Origin: Deltaproteobacteria bacterium
GTDB taxonomy: Bacteria; Desulfobacterota; Binatia; HRBIN30; JACQVA1
Direction of reading: 5' to 3'
NCBI GenBank assembly: GCA_016178705.1
Contig: JACOST010000022.1
Span: 1 to 35,591 of the forward strand
DNA length: 35,591 nt
Shown here: positions 1 to 7,710 of the stretch, one piece after another
Layout of the letters: each line of letters starts with the position of its first letter
How positions within the stretch are numbered: position 1 is the stretch's first letter
Made by a program: the position numbers and the translations under genes
The notes under the pieces: generated by a model
What the model was told of the DNA's origin: nothing
The model's database searches: none
What the model saw: only the letters and a program-made list of their open reading frames with translations

Positions 1-60
1 ACCACAGTGTCTGTGCCCGCTGCGAAACGAAGTCAGCACACGACCCGCGGTACCGACGCG

Positions 61-894
61 TCAGTGATCTACACGAGAGCCACCCCGCCCCCGTGACGCT
101 ACCGTCTCGTCTTCTTGACAAGCGGAGCCCTTATAGGTGTTGGGCGGACCCGCAGGCACCGGGACCGACGGAGTCTTGCTCCAGTCGGTGGTCTTCATTT
201 TTCCGTTGAACTGGCTCAGGGCATAGAACATCACCTTGCTAAGCGGCGCCTGGATGGCCTTCTTGTCCTCGGCTGTATCGTCCAGCTGAATGCGCGGAAT
301 GGCAAACGCTAGATCCGTGGAAGAGCGCACAATGGCGGAGATGCCCGCAGGAATCCTACCCTTCCAGTTGGGTCCGACGATCATGTAGAAGCCGGGCTTG
401 GTGCCGTATTGCTTGCCGATCCTGCCAATTTCATCCGTGCGGTTGTCGTAGATCGGATAGACCCAGAAGCGCTTGCCGAAGTCCGGCACCTGGAAAACCA
501 TCGGCTCCTTGTCCAGCGCCGCAAACCCCCCGCCGTACACCACATCCTGGTTGGGGCAAACGATGAAGGACTGCTCCGCGCTGATGTAGTCGTGCAGCAT
601 TGTGAGGTCGCCAACGGGGGCCATGGGTACGACCCCGCCGAGGTAGATGCGCTCGGGCGCCTTGGCGAACGCGTCGCGACGACTGCTCGTGGCGACGAGT
701 GGATAGCCCCAGAAGTAGGCCGTGCGCCCGACCATCTGGACATAGTCGTTGGTCATCAAGGTGCCGGACACCGGGCCAGATATTTGGGCGGCCGACTTCG
801 GAATTGGAACCTGCGGCGATTGCGCCTGCGCGTTAGTAGATACCAGCGTGGCAACGAGCGCGGCGGTAGCAAGCTTGAGATGCATCGATTTCAT
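61..894 (-). CDS. DUF1254-domain secreted protein, probably C-terminally truncated
   Basis: The protein has 277 residues. The ATG at 894 was chosen because it starts a clear signal peptide (MKSMHLKLATAALVATLVS, cleavage near AQA), and a Shine-Dalgarno-like GGAGAG lies just upstream. The mature part carries the pattern typical of DUF1254: an aromatic segment with AYFWGYPLV, then VCPNQDVVYGGGFAALDKEPMV and FWVYPIYDNRTDEIGRIG. DUF1254 proteins are exported, usually have a following DUF1214 domain, and lack an assigned reaction. Here the family-like sequence ends around KTTDWSKTPSVPVPAGPPN and is followed by a charged, low-similarity tail to the stop, so the C-terminus looks truncated or frameshifted. 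It lies 56 bp downstream of a sulfatase gene on the same strand and may be cotranscribed with it. Confidence 0.75.
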   Translation of the reverse strand: MKSMHLKLATAALVATLVSTNAQAQSPQVPIPKSAAQISGPVSGTLMTNDYVQMVGRTAYFWGYPLVATSSRRDAFAKAPERIYLGGVVPMAPVGDLTMLHDYISAEQSFIVCPNQDVVYGGGFAALDKEPMVFQVPDFGKRFWVYPIYDNRTDEIGRIGKQYGTKPGFYMIVGPNWKGRIPAGISAIVRSSTDLAFAIPRIQLDDTAEDKKAIQAPLSKVMFYALSQFNGKMKTTDWSKTPSVPVPAGPPNTYKGSACQEDETVASRGRGGSRVDH

Positions 895-950
895 TTGTCT
901 CTCCTTCTTGTCACTACCCCCGCAACCCGAGAGCAGTTCCTGATCTCGCC

Positions 951-2462
951 TCAGAACTTCGTCAGGTTGCCCGCGGGCGGGTTCGGATACTTCTTGAGCG
1001 TCTCTTTGTATTTCTGCACCACCTCGAGCAAGGGGCCGGCCGTCCACCCGAACAGCGCGCCGACCTGAAGATCCTCGTGCGGGTCCATTTCGATGTTGTA
1101 GATCTTGGGATACCCGGCCATCGGCGCACTCGACGAGAACATACCGGGCTGGCGCTGCGGCCCGATGCCGGTCGGCTGCACATCGGTGAAGTACATACGC
1201 CATTGCTTCCACCGCACCGCCACCATATCCGCGCCGATGAAGGTCAGCAGGGTTTCGCGGTTGCCGGTCGCGCTCTTACCGAACAGCACGTCGGTCTGGT
1301 CAACCCCGTCAATCGGCCGATCCGTGGGTATCTTGCCCCCGATGATGTTCGCGAAGGTCGGGAAGAAATCCATGGTCGAGAACATCGCGTACGAGTTGGT
1401 GTCGGGCTTGACCTTGCCGGGCCAGCGGACGAAGCAGAACGTCCTGATCGATCCCTCGGTGGCTTCGCCCAGTTCCCCGCGGAACGGACCGGCGTTGCCC
1501 ATGTCCGGCGTTCCCTGGTTGCCCATCTCGCGCGCCGTCTCACCCTGCGGCCCGTTGTCCGAGGCGAAGACGACCAGCGTGTTGTCATCGACGCCGAGCT
1601 CCTTCAGCGTGTCGAGAATTTGCCCGACGTGGTGATCGCCTTCCATCAGCTTGTCACCGTACTGGCCGATCCGCGACTTGCCCGCGAACTGCTTCGACGG
1701 GAGATTCGGAAAATGCCCCATCGAGAACGGCAAGTAGAGAAAGAAGGGTTTGCCTGCCGCCGTCTGTCGCTTCATGAAGTCGATGGACTTCGCCACCAGT
1801 TCAGTGTCGACCTCGGCGCGGACGTCCCGCGTATACGGCTTGACCGTGTGCAATGGCCCGCGCGCGACTGACTCGACGATTTGCGGCCCCTTCGCCAGCA
1901 GTGCATCGAGTGGCGCGTCGATCGAGTGCGTCAGCGAGATCGTATCGACGTAGGTGGCCGAGTCCCAGGAGATGTCGGGTGGAATGCCGTAGAATTCGTC
2001 GAAGCCGTGCGCAGTCGGCAGGCTCTGCGGTTCAGCGCCGAGGTGCCACTTGCCGAAGATGGCCGTGGCATAGCCTGCGCCTTTGAACAGTTCACCCATC
2101 GTGACCGCTCGCTTCGAGAGCGTGCTCTCGCTGCCGGGCACGATAATCAGCGACAGGCCGTTGCGGATCGAGTATTGGCCGGTCATCAGCGCCGCACGCG
2201 ACGGCGTGCAGCCGGGCTCGACCAGATACTGCGTGAGGCGCAGACCCTCGCGGGCGAGCTGATCGATGCGCGGGGTTGGCGCGCCGCGCGACTCGCCGCC
2301 GCCATAGGGCCCGAGGTCGCCATACCCGACGTTGTCAGCGAGGATGAAGACCACGTTCGGTTTCTGCTCTGCGCCCTGCACCGGAGCGGCAGCGCCGACT
2401 AGCGCGGCCAGCACCACCGCAGCGATGATCGTGAGGCCGACTCGCTGTACACAAATTCTCAT
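951..2462 (-). CDS. Secreted arylsulfatase (sulfatase 1)
   Basis: This 503-residue protein of the type I sulfatase (alkaline phosphatase superfamily) hydrolyses sulfate esters. It has a signal peptide (residues 1-30, ending in VQG-AEQ). The formylglycine motif C-T-P-S-R starts at Cys85 and is followed by AALMTGQ, then GKWHLG at about 137-142 and ASDNGPQ further on, which supply metal and sulfate ligands. The first metal-site motif reads ADNVGYGD (Asp43-Asn44), where most family members have two aspartates. Activity requires conversion of Cys85 to formylglycine by an enzyme not encoded in this window. The gene lies between DUF1254 and sulfatase 2 with short gaps (56 and 74 bp), suggesting one transcription unit. 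The substrate cannot be read from sequence. Confidence 0.93.
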   Translation of the reverse strand: MRICVQRVGLTIIAAVVLAALVGAAAPVQGAEQKPNVVFILADNVGYGDLGPYGGGESRGAPTPRIDQLAREGLRLTQYLVEPGCTPSRAALMTGQYSIRNGLSLIIVPGSESTLSKRAVTMGELFKGAGYATAIFGKWHLGAEPQSLPTAHGFDEFYGIPPDISWDSATYVDTISLTHSIDAPLDALLAKGPQIVESVARGPLHTVKPYTRDVRAEVDTELVAKSIDFMKRQTAAGKPFFLYLPFSMGHFPNLPSKQFAGKSRIGQYGDKLMEGDHHVGQILDTLKELGVDDNTLVVFASDNGPQGETAREMGNQGTPDMGNAGPFRGELGEATEGSIRTFCFVRWPGKVKPDTNSYAMFSTMDFFPTFANIIGGKIPTDRPIDGVDQTDVLFGKSATGNRETLLTFIGADMVAVRWKQWRMYFTDVQPTGIGPQRQPGMFSSSAPMAGYPKIYNIEMDPHEDLQVGALFGWTAGPLLEVVQKYKETLKKYPNPPAGNLTKF

Positions 2463-2536
2463 CGATTTGCCCTCGCTCAGCCTAGATGTGGAGCGGGGCG
2501 GCTCATGGCCACCCCGCCCCGTTGCTCGTCAATCAC

Positions 2537-4306
2537 TCACTGCGGCGCCGGGCGCTTACCCATTTCCATCTTCTCGAGCGCTTCCTTCGCCTTCGGGATA
2601 ATGTCGTAGACCGGCGGGTTGTTGGACAGGAAGCCGATCTTGAATTGCGGCGGATACTTGATCAGCTCCTTGTAGTACCAACCGGCCGAACCCATCACGG
2701 GGACCGCCATTGGAATGTGGCGTACGCCAATCGACGCATCTTCCTGCGGGTTGGTGTAGAGGTTGACCACGATCCCTCCACCTGTCTCGGTCGCGATCGT
2801 TCCGCTGAAGCCGCCGATGTCTCCTTTTTGGAACATGCCGTTCTCGATCTCCGCCGTGAAGATGTACTTGAACTCGTCCACGCGCATCGCGGCGAAGTAC
2901 TGGTTCAGCGTATACGGCCGGCTCTTGCGAGCCGACTCGCCGTTGTCGGCGAGCAGGAGGCCGGTCTGGTCGATGCCGTCGAGGTAGGTGGTCTTGGGCA
3001 CGAACTCGCCCGCTGCCGCCCCCGGCTTGCCGGCGAGCGAGATGCCGGTGTTAAAGAGATCGGCGAGATCAAAGAGACCCTCGGAGCGGCGCGGCGCGAT
3101 CATCCCCTTCCAATACGCGAATGTTGGCACGCGCACTCCACCCTCCCAGGTCGAGCCTTTGCAGCCGCGGAACGGCGTGCGGCCATGCGGCGGGATCTCG
3201 CACTCGGGCCCGTTGTCGGAGGTGAGGAAGATGAGCGTGTTGTCGAGCTGGCCCGTCTCTTCAAGCGTCTTCACCAGCTCGCCGAGCACGCGGTCCATGT
3301 GGACCATGCAATCGCTGAACACGGTGCGGGCGCGGGACTTCCCGGCGAATTCCTCGTCCGGATAGTTGTCGAAGTGGCAGCCACGGGTGGCGTGATAGAG
3401 GAAGAACGGCTCCTTGGCGTCCTTCATCTTCTTGATGAACTCGACGCTGTTCTCCATCCAGTGCCGGTCGAGATGCTTGATGTAGTCGAGATCGATCTCC
3501 TTGCCGCTCTCACACTTCTCGTGGTCGGCGCTCGTGCAGTGCACCTCGGTGTGGTTGAACGGGTCCTTGACCATCATCGCGAAGCGCTCCGGACTCAACG
3601 CCACTTCGGGGTTGAGGTATTCGTCGCGCCACTCGGTGTACATGTCGGAGACGCCGAGGAAGCCGAGGTAGTCGTCGTAGCCGACGTTTTGCGGCAGCGA
3701 GCCCTTGTTCTCGCCCATGTGCCACTTGCCCACCCCATGCGTAACGTAGCCGAGCTTCTTGAGAACGCTCGGGAGCGTGACCGCCCCATCGAGGCCACCC
3801 TTCTCGCCGTACATCGGCGGGCGCAGGATGCCGTGGTGCAGTGGGTTCTGCCCGGTGTGGATCGTCGCCCTGGTCGGCGAACAACTCGGAGTCGAGTACG
3901 CCGAGGTGAGGTTCAGGCCCTCGTTGGCAAGGCGATCCATTGTCGGCGTCTCGTTGCCAACGGCGATACCGCCGCCGTTGAAGCCCATGTCCATCCAGCC
4001 GACGTCATCGAGCAGGAAAATGAGGATGTTGGGTTTCTTGCCAGTCTTTTTCTCCAACGCGGCGAGCTTGTCGCGCGCCTGTTTTTCCTGCTCCGCGTGC
4101 TTGATGACCGGGTACATGTTATCGGCGGGCGGTACATCCTCCATGGTAATGAACTGATCGGGATGGTTGTATCCCTTGTCCTTCGTGGGGCCGGTCGCCG
4201 AACCGCGGGCGTTTTGCGCGCTCACCGGGGCGGCGGCGCACATGAGCGCAGCCAGCATCGACGCTGAGATGATGGCCATCGCCTTTGATTGAAGTCTTCC
4301 TTTCAT
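2537..4306 (-). CDS. Secreted arylsulfatase (sulfatase 2)
   Basis: This is a 589-residue sulfatase. The ATG at 4306 is preferred over an in-frame TTG at 4312, because AGGAGGA sits 7 nt upstream of the ATG. A signal peptide covers residues 1-31 (ending VSAQ). A charged linker of about 60 residues follows, and then the catalytic domain with LLDDVGWMDMG (Asp100-Asp101) and the formylglycine motif C-S-P-T-R at Cys142. GKWHMGE and LTSDNGPE are also present. It is clearly distinct from sulfatase 1, so the two neighbours are not a recent tandem copy. It probably acts in the periplasm or at the cell surface and needs formylglycine maturation of Cys142. The substrate is unknown. Confidence 0.94.
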   Translation of the reverse strand: MKGRLQSKAMAIISASMLAALMCAAAPVSAQNARGSATGPTKDKGYNHPDQFITMEDVPPADNMYPVIKHAEQEKQARDKLAALEKKTGKKPNILIFLLDDVGWMDMGFNGGGIAVGNETPTMDRLANEGLNLTSAYSTPSCSPTRATIHTGQNPLHHGILRPPMYGEKGGLDGAVTLPSVLKKLGYVTHGVGKWHMGENKGSLPQNVGYDDYLGFLGVSDMYTEWRDEYLNPEVALSPERFAMMVKDPFNHTEVHCTSADHEKCESGKEIDLDYIKHLDRHWMENSVEFIKKMKDAKEPFFLYHATRGCHFDNYPDEEFAGKSRARTVFSDCMVHMDRVLGELVKTLEETGQLDNTLIFLTSDNGPECEIPPHGRTPFRGCKGSTWEGGVRVPTFAYWKGMIAPRRSEGLFDLADLFNTGISLAGKPGAAAGEFVPKTTYLDGIDQTGLLLADNGESARKSRPYTLNQYFAAMRVDEFKYIFTAEIENGMFQKGDIGGFSGTIATETGGGIVVNLYTNPQEDASIGVRHIPMAVPVMGSAGWYYKELIKYPPQFKIGFLSNNPPVYDIIPKAKEALEKMEMGKRPAPQ

Positions 4307-4353
4307 CGACAAATCCTCCTTCTCAGTTTTTCATTCGCGTTGCGCGTTGCCAC

Positions 4354-5064
4354 TCACGACGCTGCCGTGCCTGACGTCCAGGATGACAGCCGCGTCGCCA
4401 TCTGCTGCGCCCAGTATGTGAGCGCGTGCTCGGCGTCGCCTAGCTCCCACACTGCGGCGTTCTTGAGACTACCGCCGCCGACGCGCTTGGACACCGCGGC
4501 CGCGAGAACTTGACCGCTGACGGAGTCGCTGATCTTCGTCTCGGCTTGCGCGGAACCGACGAAGGGGAACGTGCCGGTGGCCAGGTACTTCAGTGTGGCG
4601 AGCAAGCGCACGTGAGGCTCGGCCACCGATATCGAGCGCATCACCGGTGTGGCCGTGGTGGCGTCTTCGAGTGCGACTTGAATCGTCAGCACGCCTGGGC
4701 CTGCCTGGTCCACGACCTGGAACTTCGTCGCCAGCGCTTCCTGAATGACCTTGGTGAAGTAGGTCGTCAGTACCTGCTGATCCTTGGGCGAGACTTTCGT
4801 ATCGTCGCCGCCCCAGAAGCTGACCGGCTCGATCATGACCTTGCTGTACTGCGTCCACTGCGCGCTCGGATTGATGTAGCGCAGGTCCGCCTCTTTCTTG
4901 TCGTTGGTCGCGGTAAGCTGCGAGCAGACGCTGCTACCCAGGAATGGGCAATAGTTCTGGTCGCTCACCTTCACCTGCTGCGTCACCGCGCAGCCCGCCA
5001 CCATCGCGGCGAGGGCAAACCCAGCCACCGCCGATCGAACAGATATCCGATTCAATTTGCTCAT
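4354..5064 (-). CDS. DUF3313-like lipoprotein
   Basis: The protein has 236 residues from the ATG at 5064, which has GGAGG 7 nt upstream; an upstream in-frame ATG at 5097 would add a charged extension before the signal peptide. The N-terminus has basic residues, a hydrophobic stretch and the lipobox VAGC, so it is a lipidated envelope protein. The body (YSKVMIEPVSFWGG, then LTTYFTKVIQEALATKFQVVD, then LTIQVALEDATTATPVM) resembles the DUF3313 family of small lipoproteins without assigned function. The family call is by pattern only. It is upstream of, and codirectional with, sulfatases 2 and 1, so it may head that operon. Confidence 0.7.
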   Translation of the reverse strand: MSKLNRISVRSAVAGFALAAMVAGCAVTQQVKVSDQNYCPFLGSSVCSQLTATNDKKEADLRYINPSAQWTQYSKVMIEPVSFWGGDDTKVSPKDQQVLTTYFTKVIQEALATKFQVVDQAGPGVLTIQVALEDATTATPVMRSISVAEPHVRLLATLKYLATGTFPFVGSAQAETKISDSVSGQVLAAAVSKRVGGGSLKNAAVWELGDAEHALTYWAQQMATRLSSWTSGTAAS

Positions 5065-5224
5065 CTCGAATCCTCCTCTTCTGCGTTCAAAGTCCATCCG
5101 AACTCCTTTGCGCCTCTGTGTCCCTGAGCCTCTGCGCTGAAATACCTTCAGCTACCCTTCTCACCCAGTTGATTGAGCATCTTCCCTGCATCGCGACCAG
5201 CTCTTCATCAAGGGCAAAAGTTTA

Positions 5225-5244
5225 CACCCCCCCCCCGGGGGGTG
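5225..5244. repeat. Ten-C/six-G homopolymer palindrome
   Basis: A run of ten C is followed directly by six G, flanked by CA and TG. Further out, GTTTACAC (from 5220) and GTGTAAC (5253-5259) add a weaker outer inverted repeat. It lies in a non-coding spacer. It could form a strong hairpin, or its exact length could be a sequencing or assembly uncertainty. Confidence 0.6.
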
Positions 5245-5334
5245 CCTAGAGAGTGTAACCAAAATGTCATCAGCGGAGGTTACGCCGTACTCGATACCGA
5301 GAGTGTCCTGTCTCTCAAGTTCGATGACGATACA

Positions 5335-5416
5335 GAGATCACGAAAGCACGAAAAAAAAGAAGTCCGGTCCCGTAGTTTCGAGCTTTCGGGGTTTCGTGA
5401 TTCTCCGGGCTCCGGA
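5335..5416 (+). repeat. Dispersed repeat of the CACGAAAGCACGAAA type, copy 1
   Basis: This copy contains GATCACGAAAGCACGAAA, then GTTTCGAGCTTTCGGGG and TTTCGTGATTCTCCGG. The same series occurs in inverted orientation at 8589-8680. Both copies are intergenic. Confidence 0.8.
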
Positions 5417-5474
5417 GATGGCGCTGGTCTGTTGAACGAGGCGCGGGTCAGGGAGGATTTGCGTACGGGCGGAA

Positions 5475-5510
5475 AATCCCCCTCAGTCCCCCTTTCTTCA
5501 AAGGGGGAAG
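5475..5510. repeat. Perfect hairpin CCCCCTTT-CTTC-AAAGGGGG
   Basis: The stem at 5488-5507 has eight perfect base pairs around a four-base loop, flanked by another C-rich run. It lies 18 bp past the stop of the small acidic protein gene on the minus strand, so it might help end that transcript, but no clear U-tract follows. The shape is that of a dispersed intergenic repeat. Confidence 0.55.
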
Positions 5511-5524
5511 ACGTTCCCTTCGCG

Positions 5525-5773
5525 TTATTCCGCTTCGGGCACTTCAGGCTCCGCTGGCGGCTCGACCGCAGGCTCGTCGAGATCTGCCGGGCCAGGTTCG
5601 ACCGCGGGAAGACCGGCTTCGGCATTGCCGCTCGCCTCGTCGGTCGCGGGTGAATCGGGTGGCTGCATCTCCTCCTCGGCCGGCACCTGTTGCGCGACGA
5701 CGTCACGAACGATCGTTCCGGCGGCGAACGACATCAACAGCGCGATGAGCGAGATCCTTAGGAATATTTTCAT
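5525..5773 (-). CDS. Small acidic, proline-rich exported protein
   Basis: This 82-residue protein is not recognised as a member of a known family. Residues 1-28 form a good signal peptide or anchor (MKIFLRISLIALLMSFAAG, then VVAQQ). The rest is a low-complexity chain of Glu, Pro and Ala (for example AVEPPAEPEVPEAE), which is probably disordered and strongly negative. The ATG at 5773 is the natural start of the signal peptide. Low-complexity GC-rich frames can arise by chance; the clear signal peptide argues for a real gene. A hairpin repeat follows the stop. Confidence 0.45.
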   Translation of the reverse strand: MKIFLRISLIALLMSFAAGTIVRDVVAQQVPAEEEMQPPDSPATDEASGNAEAGLPAVEPGPADLDEPAVEPPAEPEVPEAE

Positions 5774-5862
5774 TGGCGGAAAATATCAGATGCTCGGTGG
5801 AGCAACCAGTCCAAAAACTATCAGTGAGAGATCATTTTGAGAAAAATCCAATCAACCCATCA

Positions 5863-5934
5863 TGTCATTCTGAGGCGAAGGCGAAGAATCTCTCTTCCTG
5901 TCGCGCGAGATCCTTCGCTGCGCTCAGGATGACA
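5863..5934. repeat. REP-like inverted repeat (GTCATTCTGAG type)
   Basis: The left arm TGTCATTCTGAG...GAAGAATCTC (5863-5892) pairs with the right arm GAGATCCTTCGCTGCGCTCAGGATGACA (5907-5934) with few mismatches. It lies in the roughly 210-bp gap between the small acidic protein gene and the ClC gene, downstream of the latter. Similar palindromes are widespread in environmental bacterial genomes. A role in transcript ending or mRNA stability is possible but not shown. Confidence 0.75.
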
Positions 5935-5985
5935 ATTCTCGGCCTGTTTCGAAACTGACTACTACGAAAGGATCAGGTGGACTCA

Positions 5986-7314
5986 CTAGGTGCTCGCCTG
6001 TAGACGCCGCAGCTCGCGTTGCAACAGCGATTCGTAGATCGGCGGATTGCCCAAGGCTTCGGCGACGGCGTACGCGGCCAGACTCGCCAGGATCAGCGGC
6101 AGCACGATCGCGTAGGAGCCTGTCATCTCGACGAGCAAGACCGCGCCGGTCAGCGGCGCGCGGACCACTCCCGCAAACAGCGCGGCCATTGCGGCCGCAG
6201 CTAGTACCGGCATCGCCGCCGTCGGTGCCGGCAGCACAGCCAACCAGGCGCCGTGGAAAAGGAGTCCGAGCAGCGCGCCCAGCACCAGGAGCGGAGCGAA
6301 GATGCCGCCGGGGGCGCCGATCGCATAGCTGCCGATCGTCAGCACGAAACTCAATGGGAGCAACCACAGAGCCGCGGCGGTGGAGATGCCACCGTCGAGC
6401 ACGCGTGCCGCAAACACCACGCCTCCACCCGGAAGCGCCGGCACGAACCACGCCACACCGCCGAGCACGACGCCCATCGCCACACCAAGCATCCACGCCG
6501 GTACCCGTTGCTTGCAGCGGTCCATCAGCACCAACGCCCGCATCAGGACCGCGTTGAAGATGACGCCGATCACTCCGCCCAGGGCACCCACCAACACTAC
6601 CGGCGCGAGCATCAGCAGCGGCGGCGGCAGTTCGCGCGGCAGCGCCAACTCCGGCGCTTGTCCCAACCAGAAGCGGCAGCAGAGATCGGTCACGACGGAG
6701 GCCAGCAGTGTGCCGAGATAGATCGCCGGATGAAGCGGGCACTTCAATTCTTCGACGACGAACAGCGTTCCCGCCAGCGGCGCGTTGAAGGCGCCCGCCA
6801 GTCCGGCACCCGCTCCCACGACCAGAAGGTTTCGGCGCGCCGCACTCGACAACCCAAAGCGCGCTCCGAGATGCTCGGCCAGTGACGCACCCATTTGTAC
6901 CGTCGGTCCTTCGCGTCCGAGCACCAAGCCGCCGCCGATGCCGAGAATGCCGCCGACAAACTTTACCCAGACCACCGACAGCGGCCAGAGCTTCACAACG
7001 CCTCGCTCCACACCCTCGACGTGCTGGATGCCGCTACCGGCAGCGAGCGGCGCGAACCGTCCAGTCATCCACACCGCCAGCCCGACGGCGATGGCGCACA
7101 CGGCGACCAGCAACAACGCGCCCGCAGCACCCAGCGGCTTCGCCCAGAACGTGAGCTGCTCGCGTTGCCGCAGTGCGAAGTCCAACCCCGCGTGAAAGGC
7201 CACCGACAACCCACCCACGAGCAAACCGCTGGCGAGGATAGCCAGCCACAACGCGATGCCGCTTTGAGGAGAATCCGATTCGCCCGCGGCGGGCGACGGT
7301 GAAGACTCGTCCAT
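5986..7314 (-). CDS. ClC-family chloride channel or H+/Cl- antiporter
   Basis: The protein has about 442 residues with around ten hydrophobic helices; the ATG at 7314 is preferred over an in-frame GTG at 7320. The ClC signatures appear in order: GSGIQ (about 93-97, usually GSGIP), GREGP with the gating glutamate near residue 135, AFNAPLAGTLFVVEEL with the paired glutamates found in proton-coupled members, and GAPGGIFAPLL (GxFxP) near the middle of the C-terminal half. The gating and internal glutamates together favour a chloride/proton exchanger over a passive channel. It has no C-terminal CBS domains. The gene stands alone on its strand, with repeat-rich spacers on both sides. Confidence 0.93.
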   Translation of the reverse strand: MDESSPSPAAGESDSPQSGIALWLAILASGLLVGGLSVAFHAGLDFALRQREQLTFWAKPLGAAGALLLVAVCAIAVGLAVWMTGRFAPLAAGSGIQHVEGVERGVVKLWPLSVVWVKFVGGILGIGGGLVLGREGPTVQMGASLAEHLGARFGLSSAARRNLLVVGAGAGLAGAFNAPLAGTLFVVEELKCPLHPAIYLGTLLASVVTDLCCRFWLGQAPELALPRELPPPLLMLAPVVLVGALGGVIGVIFNAVLMRALVLMDRCKQRVPAWMLGVAMGVVLGGVAWFVPALPGGGVVFAARVLDGGISTAAALWLLPLSFVLTIGSYAIGAPGGIFAPLLVLGALLGLLFHGAWLAVLPAPTAAMPVLAAAAMAALFAGVVRAPLTGAVLLVEMTGSYAIVLPLILASLAAYAVAEALGNPPIYESLLQRELRRLQAST

Positions 7315-7365
7315 GATCACGACTCACGTAGATTGCGCATCGCGAACCCTGAACCGAAAATACTC

Positions 7366-7504
7366 CAACGCAAAGGCGCGAAGGCGCAAGGCGAATATTC
7401 TGTGAAGAGAGCCCATTTCACTGAAGGTCATTTCAGAGGCGTTCGTTCATGCCAAGCGATCGGACCAAACCCTTGCGCCCTTGCGCCTTGGCGACTTTGC
7501 GTTG
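7366..7504. repeat. Long inverted repeat, CAACGCAAAGGCGC type
   Basis: The left arm CAACGCAAAGGCGCGAAGG (from 7366) and the right arm ending TTTGCGTTG (7471-7504) are reverse complements over about 26 bases with two mismatches, separated by roughly 77 bases. It lies in the 396-bp spacer between the divergent ClC and LolA-like genes. No gene is apparent in this spacer apart from the repeat and the palindrome at 7675-7687. Confidence 0.75.
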
Positions 7505-7674
7505 AGTTCCCTTCTTCGGATTGAGGCCAATCGCGGGGGTCCTTCGAATCGCGCACTGGGTGCTGCCATAAGCGGCCACTGCAAGTCCAGCGGGGTCGCG
7601 GAAGATTTTTCGCCACCGTCGATTTACCATTGCGATTTTTTTGTTCATGGGGGATATTCGCGGGAACCTTTTGT

Positions 7675-7687
7675 CCGGAACTTCCGG
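7675..7687. promoter_or_regulatory. Palindrome CCGGAA-C-TTCCGG upstream of LolA-like gene, operator candidate
   Basis: Perfect 6-bp arms surround a single central base, 23 bp before the ATG at 7711 and just upstream of the ribosome-binding site. GGAACC at 7663-7668 lies just in front of it. The position suits an operator, but no binding protein can be named and the palindrome may be chance. Confidence 0.3.
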
Positions 7688-7710
7688 GCCGGGTGTGAAG
7701 GAGATCTCAA

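Larger units (their letters stand above)
5098..5524. other. Gene-poor spacer rich in short dispersed repeats
   Basis: I see no convincing gene in these roughly 430 bases. They hold a GC homopolymer palindrome near 5225-5244, a copy of the CACGAAAGCACGAAA repeat at 5335-5416 and a C/G-rich hairpin at 5475-5510. Short open frames on both strands here are composed of these repeats and have no family-like sequence. Confidence 0.6.

Noticed and set aside
2486-4267. Plus-strand open frame of 593 codons opposite sulfatase 2
   Set aside because: Antisense shadow of a sulfatase with an intact motif set; no own ribosome-binding site or family pattern.
5161-5706. Minus-strand frame of 181 codons in the repeat-rich spacer
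   Set aside because: It is composed of dispersed repeats and overlaps the small acidic protein in another frame; no signal peptide or family pattern.
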